A stretch of DNA of 64,000 nucleotides from Methylocystaceae bacterium. Lineage in GTDB: Bacteria > Pseudomonadota > Alphaproteobacteria > Rhodospirillales > Terasakiellaceae. The notes beneath the pieces were generated by a model. The model was not told where the DNA came from. It searched no databases and saw only the letters and a list, made by a program, of their open reading frames with translations. Below are positions 26,548-35,428 of this stretch, piece by piece; positions within the stretch are counted from its first letter, which is position 1, and each line of letters begins with the position of its first letter. Location of the stretch: NCBI GenBank assembly GCA_013373205.1, contig JABXIG010000019.1, positions 62,001-126,000 on the forward strand, given 5' to 3'. A program made the position numbers and the translations under genes.

Positions 26548-28082
26548 AACAAACTTCCCTGTTCCGGTGAGGGGCCTTTCTTTTTGGCTGGGGCCTTAGG
26601 TTTAGGTTTAGCTACAGGCTCAGCCGTTGGGGCAACACCTTCGCCATTAACCAGCACATCCAGTTTTTCATCCCCGCCAAACTGGATGGCGAGTTCCTGA
26701 CCAATTTCCAATCCTTGGGCAGAGGTTACGGCGCTGCCTTCTTTATCTGTGACCAACGCAAAGCCGCGATCCAACACGCTCTTATAGGAATAACTTTCCA
26801 GCAAAGCCGATACGCTGGAAAGCCGTTGTTCGGCGCGTTGAAGACCGTCATCCACTGCTTTACGCCGGACCAGTGCGGATGTGCGATCATATTGGCTTTG
26901 TTTTTTCTGTAAGGTGTTCCGATAGCCATTCATCAAGGCTTGGGTGCGCCCACGTAATCGTTCCTGTGCATTTTGAATTTGCTGTCTGGGTTCTGGGATT
27001 TTTGATGTCAGTTGGTCCACCCGCATGGAATGACGTTGTAACAGGTTTTCAACGGAATTACCCAGCCGTTCCACCCGGTCATCCAAGCGTTGGGTCATAT
27101 CATCGACAAGGCGTTGTGGATTTGGGATGGCGCGAGACGCCGATTTTACCCGCAAATTGCGCTCATCCATCATGCGGTTCATGGCGGCAACAAGTCGGGT
27201 GCCGTCATCCATGACTTGCGCTAAGACTTCCATACGCACCGGCACGGCCATTTCCGCAGCTGCCGTTGGGGTGGGGGCGCGGCGGTCCGAAGCATAGTCG
27301 ATTAAGGTGGTGTCGGTTTCGTGACCTACAGCCGAAATGAGTGGGATATCGCTTTCGGCAGCGGCGCGCACGACGATTTCTTCATTAAAGGACCAGAGGT
27401 CTTCTAACGAGCCCCCACCACGGGCCACGATCAACAGGTCTGGCCGTGGCACACCTTGGGTGCCATCGATGGAATTAAAGGCGCGAATGCCTTGGGCAAC
27501 CTGTTCAGCAGCGCCTTTTCCCTGCACCAAACAGGGCCACAACAGCACATGACGCGGGAAACGATCATTTAAGCGATGCATGATATCGCGGATCACCGCC
27601 CCGGTGGGTGAGGTCACAATGCCGATCACTTTGGGTAGAAACGGCAGTTGTTTTTTGCGTTCTGGATCAAACAGACCTTCAGTGGCGAGTTTGTGTTTTA
27701 AATCTTCTAACAGCTTGAGCAAGGCCCCTTCGCCCGCAAGCTCCATCGATTCGATGACCAATTGATATTTGGATCGCCCGGGATAGGTGGTCAGACGCCC
27801 TTTACAGATCACTTCCATGCCGTCTTGCGGGCGTAGATCAATTTTGTTGGCGACCCCTTTCCAGCAGACCGCATCCATCACGGCATTTTCATCCTTGAGA
27901 CCAAGGTACAAATGACCGGACGCTGCACGCTTGAAGCCCGATATCTCCCCGCGTACACGCACAAAGGAAAAAGCGTCTTCAACCGTGCGCTTTAAAGCGC
28001 CGGAAAGTTCAGAAACACTCAGGATCGGTTGATTATGTTGTCCCGGTGTGTCAAATGCATCTGCAAAAGGGTTGTCAGTCAT
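26544..28082 (-). CDS. xseA: Exodeoxyribonuclease VII large subunit
   Basis: The 512-residue subunit of ExoVII degrades single-stranded DNA to oligonucleotides. It has an N-terminal OB fold (VRVRGEISGFKRAASGHLYLGLKD), the catalytic core with TSPTGAVIRDI, VARGGGSLEDLW and SAVGHETDTTLIDYASDRRAPTPTAAAE, and a long coiled coil. A disordered Lys/Pro-rich tail ends it. The ATG at 28082 (MTDNPFADAF) is preferred over in-frame upstream starts because the family begins here and divergent purD starts at 28140. It overlaps the M23 gene by 4 bases. Confidence 0.95.
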   Translation of the reverse strand: MTDNPFADAFDTPGQHNQPILSVSELSGALKRTVEDAFSFVRVRGEISGFKRAASGHLYLGLKDENAVMDAVCWKGVANKIDLRPQDGMEVICKGRLTTYPGRSKYQLVIESMELAGEGALLKLLEDLKHKLATEGLFDPERKKQLPFLPKVIGIVTSPTGAVIRDIMHRLNDRFPRHVLLWPCLVQGKGAAEQVAQGIRAFNSIDGTQGVPRPDLLIVARGGGSLEDLWSFNEEIVVRAAAESDIPLISAVGHETDTTLIDYASDRRAPTPTAAAEMAVPVRMEVLAQVMDDGTRLVAAMNRMMDERNLRVKSASRAIPNPQRLVDDMTQRLDDRVERLGNSVENLLQRHSMRVDQLTSKIPEPRQQIQNAQERLRGRTQALMNGYRNTLQKKQSQYDRTSALVRRKAVDDGLQRAEQRLSSVSALLESYSYKSVLDRGFALVTDKEGSAVTSAQGLEIGQELAIQFGGDEKLDVLVNGEGVAPTAEPVAKPKPKAPAKKKGPSPEQGSLF

Positions 28083-28139
28083 GGGGGTCAATATGGTACA
28101 AGTCTGCCAACTTGTGAACATCAAATATGGGAAGTCGTT

Positions 28140-29426
28140 ATGAAAGTACTCGTCATTGGGTCCGGTGGTCGTGAACATGCCTTATGTTGGGCCATTGCAA
28201 AGTCTGAAAAACTCAGCACGCTTTATTGCGCACCGGGCAATGCCGGGATCAAGGATGTCGCCGAATGTGTCGATATCGGCGCAGAAGATGTGGACGGGCT
28301 TGTTGCTTTCGCCAAAGACAATGCCATTGATCTTGTCGTCGTTGGCCCAGAAGCCCCGCTGGTTTTAGGTGTGGTTGACAAGTTGGAAGCCGAAGGGATC
28401 AAAACCTTTGGCCCAAGTGCAGCCGCCTCTGTCTTGGAAGGTTCCAAAGGCTTTATGAAAGACATGTGCGCCAAAGCCGGGGTTCCGACCGCCGCTTATG
28501 GACGTTTCACCGATGCGGATCAGGCGAAAGATTTTATCCGTAAACATGGTGCCCCCATCGTTGTGAAAACGGATGGTCTGGCAGCAGGCAAAGGGGTGAT
28601 TATCTGTCAGAATGAAGAAGCCGCGTTTCGGGCCGTTGATGACATGATGGGTGATAAAATCTTTGGGGATGCGGGCAGCGAAATCGTAATTGAAGAATTC
28701 CTTGATGGTGAAGAATGCAGTTTCTTTGCTTTGATTGATGGTGAACGTGCTTTGCCCTTGGCTGCTGCACAAGATCACAAGGCCGCCTTTGATGGCGATA
28801 AGGGGCCAAACACAGGTGGCATGGGTGCCTATTCCCCAACCCCGATTGCGACCCCCGACATCTGTGACAAGATTATGGAAACAGCCATTACCCCGCTGAT
28901 CAAAACCATGGCGGCAGAAGGTTGTCCGTATAAAGGCGTGCTGTTCTGTGGTTTGATGGTGAAAGAGGGGATTCCGACCGTACTGGAATATAATATTCGT
29001 TTTGGGGACCCGGAATGTCAGGTCTTGATGATGCGCTGGAAATCAGATGTTTTGGAAGCGCTACAAGCTGCAGCTGAAGGCCGCCTTGATGATATCACAC
29101 TTGATTGGCATGACGAAACAGCCATGGTAGTTGTTATGGCGGCTAAAGGCTATCCGGGGTCTTATAAAAAAGGTACCGTGATAAAAAATATCGATCAGGC
29201 AAATGCAATTGAAAAAGCCTATGTTTTTCATGCGGGTACAAAAGCGGATGGCAATGAAATTCTGGCGACAGGTGGGCGTGTGCTGGGTGTGACTGGGCGC
29301 GGTACCAGTGTGATCGAAGCCCAGACGACGACTTATCAGGCGGTTGATGCGATCGATTGGTCAGAAGGTTTTTGCCGTCGTGATATTGGCTGGCGTGCTG
29401 TGGAGCGTGAACGCCTTGGTTCATAA
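28140..29426 (+). CDS. purD: Phosphoribosylamine-glycine ligase
   Basis: The 428-residue ATP-grasp enzyme makes GAR in purine synthesis. It starts MKVLVIGSGGREHALCWAIA and has FGPSAAASVLEGSKGFMKDM. The ATP-grasp segment VVKTDGLAAGKGVIIC, the GPNTGGMGAYSP loop and EYNIRFGDPE are also visible. The frame is open to 28029, but the conserved N-terminus fixes the ATG at 28140. It is divergent from xseA and followed by a clear terminator. Confidence 0.96.
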   Translation: MKVLVIGSGGREHALCWAIAKSEKLSTLYCAPGNAGIKDVAECVDIGAEDVDGLVAFAKDNAIDLVVVGPEAPLVLGVVDKLEAEGIKTFGPSAAASVLEGSKGFMKDMCAKAGVPTAAYGRFTDADQAKDFIRKHGAPIVVKTDGLAAGKGVIICQNEEAAFRAVDDMMGDKIFGDAGSEIVIEEFLDGEECSFFALIDGERALPLAAAQDHKAAFDGDKGPNTGGMGAYSPTPIATPDICDKIMETAITPLIKTMAAEGCPYKGVLFCGLMVKEGIPTVLEYNIRFGDPECQVLMMRWKSDVLEALQAAAEGRLDDITLDWHDETAMVVVMAAKGYPGSYKKGTVIKNIDQANAIEKAYVFHAGTKADGNEILATGGRVLGVTGRGTSVIEAQTTTYQAVDAIDWSEGFCRRDIGWRAVERERLGS

Positions 29427-29461
29427 AAATTAGATAGGACGTAAGTAACGTCATTTTCAAG

Positions 29462-29502
29462 GCCATAAAGCGGGTTTCCACCTTGCTTTATGGCTTTTTT
29501 TT
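29462..29502 (+). terminator. Terminator after purD
   Basis: A 10-bp perfect stem, GCCATAAAGC at 29462-29471 with its complement at 29485-29494, is followed by eight T. Confidence 0.9.
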
Positions 29503-29588
29503 GACTAATTTGTATGGAAGGAATTAGATGATAAAATTAAGTGCACATTAAAGAAAAAAAGCACAAATAAAGCCAAGGCGTACGTACC

Positions 29589-30581
29589 ATGCTGAAACCT
29601 GTTAGGACAGCACTGACAACATTCTTTTTAGCCGTCATTTTGTTCGCTTCACAAAGCTATGCTCAAAATGTTAGCACACAACCTGTCGCGCGTTCAAACG
29701 AACCTATCCTTCCGATCCCTCTTCGTCATGAAGTAGATGAAGATAAAGTCGCGTTGGGGGATCGTTTGTTTCATGAAACCTTGTTATCCGGCGACAATAC
29801 GATCAGCTGTGCCAGTTGCCATAACGTGAATAATTTCGGTGTGGATGGAACAAAGATATCCACAGGGATTGATGGTAAAGAAGGTACGGTGAATGCCCCC
29901 ACGGTGATGAACAGCCGATTTAATTTCGCGCAGTTCTGGGATGGGCGGGCCGCTGATCTAACCGAACAAGCCAAGGGGCCGGTGACCAATCCTATCGAAA
30001 TGGGATCGGCCTGGGAAGATGTCATTGAGAAGCTGACAAATGATCCAAGCTATAGCGAAGCGTTCCAAGCCCTCTATGACGGGGAAATTTCACCCGATAC
30101 CATCGGTGATGCCATCAAACATTATGAATATACGCTGATTACGGTGAATTCACCCTTTGATCAATATTTGCGTGGCTATGATGATGCCATTACGGAACAG
30201 CAGAAACGCGGCTATTCCCTTTTTAAAGAATTCGGCTGTGTCGCCTGTCATCAAGGCGTGAATGTGGGTGGGAATATGTATCAACGCATGGGTGCTTTTA
30301 TTCCTTATTTTAACGAAAAAAACACAGATTCCCAAGACGACCTCGGACGGTTTAACGTGACACAACATAAAGATGATCTGCATGTCTTTAAGGTGCCGAG
30401 CCTGCGTGTTGCTGCCCATACTGCACCCTATTTTCATGACGGTAGTGTGCAAACACTGGAAGAAGCCATCAACATTATGGCGCGCTATCAGTTAGGCTAT
30501 ACGATTTCCAAACAGGAAAATCTTGATCTTCAAGCTTTCATCAAATCCTTAAGTGGTGAATATCGCAAGGGCATGCAATGA
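29589..30581 (+). CDS. Di-heme cytochrome c peroxidase (CcpA/MauG family)
   Basis: The 330-residue periplasmic enzyme has a signal peptide (cleavage after SQSYA) and two c-type heme sites, CASCHNVNNFG and CVACHQGVN. It also has MAPTVMNSRFNFAQFWDGRA-like and PSLRVAAHTAPYFHDG segments of bacterial di-heme peroxidases that reduce H2O2. Heme attachment needs the Ccm system, part of which is at 1.5 kb. Its stop overlaps the start of a GGDEF-EAL sensor gene (ATGA), an unusual coupling of peroxide metabolism to c-di-GMP control. Confidence 0.92.
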   Translation: MLKPVRTALTTFFLAVILFASQSYAQNVSTQPVARSNEPILPIPLRHEVDEDKVALGDRLFHETLLSGDNTISCASCHNVNNFGVDGTKISTGIDGKEGTVNAPTVMNSRFNFAQFWDGRAADLTEQAKGPVTNPIEMGSAWEDVIEKLTNDPSYSEAFQALYDGEISPDTIGDAIKHYEYTLITVNSPFDQYLRGYDDAITEQQKRGYSLFKEFGCVACHQGVNVGGNMYQRMGAFIPYFNEKNTDSQDDLGRFNVTQHKDDLHVFKVPSLRVAAHTAPYFHDGSVQTLEEAINIMARYQLGYTISKQENLDLQAFIKSLSGEYRKGMQ

Positions 30582-33421
30582 AGTCTTCCCATCTGATCGG
30601 TATTCTCTTTGGATTTTTGGCCCTGACAATTGCCCTGACATTCCATCTCTTTAAAAGCGAAACCGATGAAAATACGGCCCTGACGGCCACGCTTCAGGAT
30701 GCCCATAAGCTTAAATATCTGGACGTTAAATTAAACGAGGATGCGTTAAAGGCTGCCAGTTTCAAGCTCGTTCATTTTGATGGTATTGTTGAACATGTTC
30801 GCCAGATCAACGACGTTCGCAAGATTATTGCAGGTTCACTGACGTTGATTCCGGAACGGACAAATCCGCCTCTGATGGTACAGATGGACCAGCTCAATCA
30901 GGCTATTGATGAAAGAATAACTCAGATCGAATGGCTGAAGGCCAAGGTTGCTTTGGCGCGCAATTCCAGTAACTTCCTTTTGGCGTCTTTGCGTGATTAT
31001 GCAAAAGATTATGGGATGGAGGCGACCGCCCTATCGTTGCGTGCGTTGAACGAGCTACAGGGGTATCAAATTTTTCCGACCGAAGAACGCTTGGAAACCA
31101 CCCGCAATATTTTAAACCAGTTGCGCGATCTGGCATTAAGCGGTGGACAGACGGCGGAATTGGAGAATGCCTTGCGTCATATGGAGGTCAGCTTTGCAGC
31201 AGCGCAGGATATTTCCGGTATTTTAGACCATCTGTTGCAAGAAGACAGCCAGTTAAATGCAGAGAAACTGATCACGACTTTAGAAAATATTCGGATCACG
31301 CGTCACAATAACGCCAATGGTTATTTGTTCTTGCTGCTGGGTGTCGCATTCATAATTTTCATCGCGCTCGCTTATTCGATCTTTCGCTGGTATCTCGCCA
31401 GTGAGAAATCCCGTGAAAACGCCCGGCTGTTTCGCGATGCGGTTTCCAGTATGTCTGAAGGGTTTGCCTTTTTTGGACCGGATAATAAACTGGTTTTCTG
31501 GAATGCCACGTTTGAACGGTTGCATAAAAGTCTGGGTGATCGTTTAAAACAGGGCATGGAACTGGATGAATTCACTGAAGCTCAGCAAGACAGTCAAATG
31601 ATTGTTCAGCGTGAAAATCAGGCTGATGGCAGTTATCTTGAACTGACGCAGGATGACAACTGGATACTGAGTTCTAACACACCGATGAGTGAAGGGGGGC
31701 ATGCACTGGTGCGGGTTGATTTGACCGAACAGAAACGCGCTCAGGACCAACTCCATCTGGCGGCCACCGTTTTCCAAACAGCTTCTGAAGCTATGATGGT
31801 TACCGATAAAGATAATATTATTGAAATGGTCAATCCGGCTTTTACGGAAATCACGGGGTACACCGAAGAGGATGTCATTGGTAAAACGCCTCATAAGCTC
31901 AGTTCCGGGCGTCATGACACAAGCTATTATCACCGGATGTATAAAGAATTGCAGCTTAGCGGAACTTGGCAAGGTGAAATTTGGAACCGCCGTAAAAATG
32001 GCGAAATTTATCCCGAATGGCTCTCCATTACCACGATTTACGATGATGAAGGCGCGATGTCGAAGCGGGTGTCACTCTTTACCGATATTACCAGTCGTAA
32101 AAAATCGGAAGAACGCATTCATTATCAGGCAAATTACGATTCCCTGACCGATTTGCCTAACCGTAACTTGTTTCGTGATCGTCTGACCCAGTCCATAAAT
32201 CTGTCAAAGCGCAATAACCAACGCATCGCCTTATTCTTTCTGGATCTTGATAATTTTAAACATATCAATGATACGCTTGGTCATATGATCGGGGATGAGT
32301 TGCTGTGCCATGTGGCAGACCGATTACGTTCCCTGTTTAGAAACAGTGATACGATTGCCCGCCTAAGCGGGGATGAATTTATTATTATTGTCAATGAGGC
32401 CAACAACGATGCCGACGTGAAACTGTTGCTGGATCGGATGCTTGAATGCCTGAGCCTGCCTTATGTATTAGAAGGCAATACGACATATACGTCGGTTTCT
32501 GTGGGGGCAACTTTTTATCCTGATGATGGTCTGACGGTGGATAGTTTGTTGCAAAACGCCGATGCGGCCATGTTCAAGGCGAAGGATCTCGGGCGCAATA
32601 CCTATTGTTTCTTTACACCAGAAATGAATTCACGCGCGCAGGAACGCCATGAAATGGAAGTTGCCCTGCACGAAGCCATGGCCAAAGGTCATTTCGTATT
32701 ACATTACCAACCGATTATTGATCCCATGACCCAGAAGGTCAAAACAACCGAATGTCTGGTGCGCTGGAACGATCCGGTGCGTGGTCTTATTCCACCGGGT
32801 ACCTTTATCCCGGTTGCAGAAGATACCGGAATGATTATTCAGATGGGGGAATGGATCTTAAAACAGGCGTGCCGTGATGCCGCCCATTGGAATCTGGAAA
32901 AAGGGCTTGAGGTTGGGGTCAGCGTCAATTTATCCAGTCGACAGTTTAAACGCAGTGACATTGTTGCTTTGGTAAAAGAAACTTTAGCTGAAACAAAGCT
33001 GCCTAATGAGAAATTGACCCTGGAAATTACCGAAAGTCTGTTGGTGGATGATGATGCTGAGGTGTTAAAAACCCTGCGCGGCATCCGTGACCTTGGGGTT
33101 CATCTGTCGATTGATGATTTTGGGACGGGGTATTCTTCACTCAGTTATCTAAAACGCTTCCCGATTTCCACCCTTAAGATTGATCGCTCGTTCATCAATG
33201 ATGTGTTAAGTGATCCTGAAGATGCAGCGCTTACCGAAGCAATTTTGTCTATGGCGCATAGCTTAGGGCTGAATACGGTTGCCGAAGGGGTCGAAACGCA
33301 AGGACAGAATGACTTTCTGCTGGAACGAAACTGCAGCCTGATCCAGGGCTTCCTGTACAGCAAACCCATTCCTGTAGAAGATTTTCTGGATAAAATCGAT
33401 CGCAATGAATTAAAAATTTAG
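30578..33421 (+). CDS. Membrane sensor GGDEF-EAL protein with PAS domains
   Basis: The 947-residue protein has a first membrane helix at 6-22, an all-helical periplasmic region (about 30-245) resembling DAHL sensor domains (LKYLDVKLNEDALKAAS), and a second helix near 247-275. Two PAS-like domains (about 285-500) follow. The GGDEF domain has SGDEF at 597-601 in place of GGDEF, with an RxxD I-site 5 residues before; the EAL domain has the E-x-L variant ECLVRW near 725 and the conserved DDFGTGYSSL. The EAL half looks active; cyclase activity is uncertain. It overlaps the peroxidase gene by 4 bases, so peroxide or redox state may be the input. Confidence 0.93.
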   Translation: MKSSHLIGILFGFLALTIALTFHLFKSETDENTALTATLQDAHKLKYLDVKLNEDALKAASFKLVHFDGIVEHVRQINDVRKIIAGSLTLIPERTNPPLMVQMDQLNQAIDERITQIEWLKAKVALARNSSNFLLASLRDYAKDYGMEATALSLRALNELQGYQIFPTEERLETTRNILNQLRDLALSGGQTAELENALRHMEVSFAAAQDISGILDHLLQEDSQLNAEKLITTLENIRITRHNNANGYLFLLLGVAFIIFIALAYSIFRWYLASEKSRENARLFRDAVSSMSEGFAFFGPDNKLVFWNATFERLHKSLGDRLKQGMELDEFTEAQQDSQMIVQRENQADGSYLELTQDDNWILSSNTPMSEGGHALVRVDLTEQKRAQDQLHLAATVFQTASEAMMVTDKDNIIEMVNPAFTEITGYTEEDVIGKTPHKLSSGRHDTSYYHRMYKELQLSGTWQGEIWNRRKNGEIYPEWLSITTIYDDEGAMSKRVSLFTDITSRKKSEERIHYQANYDSLTDLPNRNLFRDRLTQSINLSKRNNQRIALFFLDLDNFKHINDTLGHMIGDELLCHVADRLRSLFRNSDTIARLSGDEFIIIVNEANNDADVKLLLDRMLECLSLPYVLEGNTTYTSVSVGATFYPDDGLTVDSLLQNADAAMFKAKDLGRNTYCFFTPEMNSRAQERHEMEVALHEAMAKGHFVLHYQPIIDPMTQKVKTTECLVRWNDPVRGLIPPGTFIPVAEDTGMIIQMGEWILKQACRDAAHWNLEKGLEVGVSVNLSSRQFKRSDIVALVKETLAETKLPNEKLTLEITESLLVDDDAEVLKTLRGIRDLGVHLSIDDFGTGYSSLSYLKRFPISTLKIDRSFINDVLSDPEDAALTEAILSMAHSLGLNTVAEGVETQGQNDFLLERNCSLIQGFLYSKPIPVEDFLDKIDRNELKI

Positions 33422-33545
33422 CGGTTTTCTTTATCGTTCCTTATGTATAACCATGGGATAGATAAGAAAAAAGAGGTTCGATCAATGAGCCGATCCATTC
33501 GGATGAAAACACATTAATATTCACCTTAAGCACTGCCCTTGAAGA

Positions 33546-33560
33546 AAAATGGGTCAAGGG
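33546..33560. repeat. Left 15-bp direct repeat flanking the ArsR/CDF cassette
   Basis: AAAATGGGTCAAGGG is identical to 34597-34611. It also forms one side of an 8-bp inverted repeat GCCCTTGA (33535-33542) with TCAAGGGC (33554-33561). It lies in the gap after the GGDEF-EAL gene. Confidence 0.8.
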
Positions 33561-33604
33561 CCGTAAACGTTAGTGAAGTTGCACAATGTAAAATAATATG
33601 CTAA

Positions 33605-33624
33605 ATATGAATAGTTGTTCATAT
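33605..33624. promoter_or_regulatory. SmtB/CzrA-like operator palindrome
   Basis: A perfect 7-bp inverted repeat, ATATGAA and TTCATAT with a 6-base spacer, lies 14 bases before the regulator's ATG. This matches the usual ATATGAA-type half-site of zinc-responsive ArsR/SmtB repressors. Confidence 0.7.
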
Positions 33625-33638
33625 GTATATGGCTTATC

Positions 33639-33941
33639 ATGCAGATTAAGACGGACCAACTGGTTGAGCTTTCTGAAGTTTTTAAATTGCTTGGAGATCC
33701 AACGCGACTCAGGATTCTTTTGACGTGTTTGGAACAAGAAATGACCGTGGGAGAAATTGTCACGGCAAGCGAGGCATCACAGTCGCTGGTAAGTCATCAC
33801 CTGCGTCTATTACGTGCTGCCCGTCTGGTAAAACCACGCCGGGAGGGGCGACATATTTATTATCGCGCACATGATGACCATATCCGCTGTACTTTAAAAG
33901 ATATGATCGAACATGTGCAGGAAGAAGAGGATATGGTATGA
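33639..33941 (+). CDS. ArsR/SmtB-family metal-sensing repressor (zinc type)
   Basis: The 100-residue winged-helix repressor starts at the ATG at 33639 (MQIKTDQLVEL); longer forms would overlap the operator. The DNA-reading helix is SEASQSLVSHHLRLLRAA. The C-terminal alpha5 site fits D-x-H-x10-H-x2-E exactly (Asp79, His81, His92, Glu95), the zinc/cobalt site of SmtB and CzrA. The N-terminal alpha3 CxC site of arsenic or cadmium sensors is absent. It overlaps the downstream CDF gene by 4 bases and probably represses both from the palindrome at 33605-33624. Confidence 0.9.
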   Translation: MQIKTDQLVELSEVFKLLGDPTRLRILLTCLEQEMTVGEIVTASEASQSLVSHHLRLLRAARLVKPRREGRHIYYRAHDDHIRCTLKDMIEHVQEEEDMV

Positions 33942-34582
33942 GCGCCGGATGCCACAGCTGTGCCAGTGACCACCAGAGCGAAGTAGTGGATCAAGCCTAT
34001 CGCCGTATTCTCTGGTTTGCCCTCATTACCAATGGTGCCATGTTTTTGGTGGAACTGGTGGCCGGGGCTTTGGGGCAATCCCTCGCCCTTACTGCGGATG
34101 CCATGGATTTCTTTAGTGATGCGGCAAATTATGCAATTACCTTGATCGTGCTGGGCATGAGCCTGTCAGTCCGTGCAAAGGCCGCCTTGTTTAAAGGGAT
34201 TTGTATGGGACTTGTCGGGTTATATGTCTTTTACACGTCCATTCACCATATCGTTGAAGGGACCGTGCCACGTGCCGAGGTAATGGGGATTATTGGCTTT
34301 CTTGCCCTTATCACTAATGTGGTTGTGGCCCTTTTGCTTTTTCGTCATCGCAGCGGAGATTCCAACAGGCAATCCATCTGGATTTGTTCCAGAAACGATG
34401 CCATTGCCAATATTGCGGTTATGATGGCCGGGCTCGGAGTGTGGCAAACGACGACGGGCTGGCCCGATATTATTGTGGGGTTGGGGATTGCTGCGCTGGG
34501 CTTATGGGGCGCAGGGCAGATTATCACTAAATCCTTGAATGAACTCCGCACTACACAAAAGTATCTGGACAAACAGTTCTGA
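33938..34582 (+). CDS. Cation diffusion facilitator (CDF) family metal exporter
   Basis: The 214-residue protein has a short Cys/His N-terminus (CHSCASDH) and about six membrane helices, but no C-terminal cytoplasmic domain. It belongs to the short CDF class. The TM2 metal site reads ADAMDFFSDAANY, with Asp at the position usually held by His. The TM5 segment is RNDAIANIAVMMAG. Its regulator suggests Zn or Co efflux; the ligand change leaves the metal open. It shares a 4-base overlap with the regulator, and the pair is flanked by 15-bp direct repeats. A decayed copy of its 3' end lies at 51634-51692. Confidence 0.87.
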   Translation: MSAGCHSCASDHQSEVVDQAYRRILWFALITNGAMFLVELVAGALGQSLALTADAMDFFSDAANYAITLIVLGMSLSVRAKAALFKGICMGLVGLYVFYTSIHHIVEGTVPRAEVMGIIGFLALITNVVVALLLFRHRSGDSNRQSIWICSRNDAIANIAVMMAGLGVWQTTTGWPDIIVGLGIAALGLWGAGQIITKSLNELRTTQKYLDKQF

Positions 34583-34596
34583 GGTTCAGTTTAAGC

Positions 34597-34611
34597 AAAA
34601 TGGGTCAAGGG
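34597..34611. repeat. Right 15-bp direct repeat flanking the ArsR/CDF cassette
   Basis: AAAATGGGTCAAGGG, identical to 33546-33560, starts 15 bases after the CDF stop codon. The two copies bracket exactly operator, regulator and transporter (1,051 bp apart). Confidence 0.8.
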
Positions 34612-34644
34612 GGTCCGGCCTTAGATATACGCACGAAAATAAAT

Positions 34645-34683
34645 AAAAAGGCCGCAACTGATAAAACAGTGCGGCCTTTTTAT
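34645..34683. terminator. Bidirectional terminator between CDF gene and grpE
   Basis: AAAAGGCCGCA pairs with TGCGGCCTTTT across a loop that includes a small ACTG/CAGT stem. A-run before and T-run after allow use by both convergent genes. Confidence 0.85.
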
Positions 34684-34702
34684 TTTACTTTAAGCGTAAA
34701 GA

Positions 34703-35407
34703 TCAGGTTTCCTGATCCAGTGTAGAGCCAGCGCCATCACCAGTTGGTTCTTCATAACTGGGTTGACCCGGGCCTTCCTCAGCGGCAGGTGCTGTGTTTT
34801 CCTCGGGTGCGGCAGCTGGGGCGGCTTCCATTTTTGGGCCACCTTTGGTGACACCGACCATGGCAGGGCGCAGCAAACGATCATGGATGACATAGCCATC
34901 TTGCATGACCTGAGCTACCATACCCGCAGGCTGGCTTGGGTCTTCAATTTCAAACATAGCTTGGTGCAGGTTATGGTCAAACGGCTGCCCCGCAGCCTCG
35001 ACCCGTTTAATGCCGGCTTTGTTGAATGCATTTTGCAATTCACGTTCGGTCATTTCCACGCCTTTAACCACGTCACTGTCTTTTAGTTCTTCTGAAGCAC
35101 TCTCAAGGGCGCGGCGCAGGTTATCGGCGACACTGACCATTTCACGTGCAAAATTGGTGACGCCATATTTCAGCGCATCCTGCTTTTCTTTTTCAGAACG
35201 GCGGCGCACATTTTGTTCATCAGCCACTGCACGCAACCATTTATTTTTCATTTCCGCCAAATCGGCTTCAAGTTTCGCAATCTGGTCATCGGCTGTAAAC
35301 CCTTGAACATCAGCTTCCAGGGTCGCTTCTTCCTGAACAGTTTCTTCAACCGCAACTTCAACTGCTTCGTTATCTTCAGGTGTTGCTTGTGTATTCTCGC
35401 CTGACAT
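34703..35407 (-). CDS. grpE: Nucleotide exchange factor GrpE
   Basis: The 234-residue co-chaperone releases ADP from DnaK. The acidic N-terminal third is disordered; a long dimer helix follows (residues about 40-110) with KNKWLRAVADEQNVRRRSEKEKQDA. The C-terminal beta domain has NPFDHNLHQAM-like (GQPFDHNLHQAMFEIED) and VIHDRLLRPAMVGVTKG. An unusually long Ala/Glu/Pro-rich tail ends it. It lies 21 bases downstream of hrcA, the standard heat-shock pair. Confidence 0.95.
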   Translation of the reverse strand: MSGENTQATPEDNEAVEVAVEETVQEEATLEADVQGFTADDQIAKLEADLAEMKNKWLRAVADEQNVRRRSEKEKQDALKYGVTNFAREMVSVADNLRRALESASEELKDSDVVKGVEMTERELQNAFNKAGIKRVEAAGQPFDHNLHQAMFEIEDPSQPAGMVAQVMQDGYVIHDRLLRPAMVGVTKGGPKMEAAPAAAPEENTAPAAEEGPGQPSYEEPTGDGAGSTLDQET

Positions 35408-35428
35408 CTTGTTTACTCTTCACTCTTG

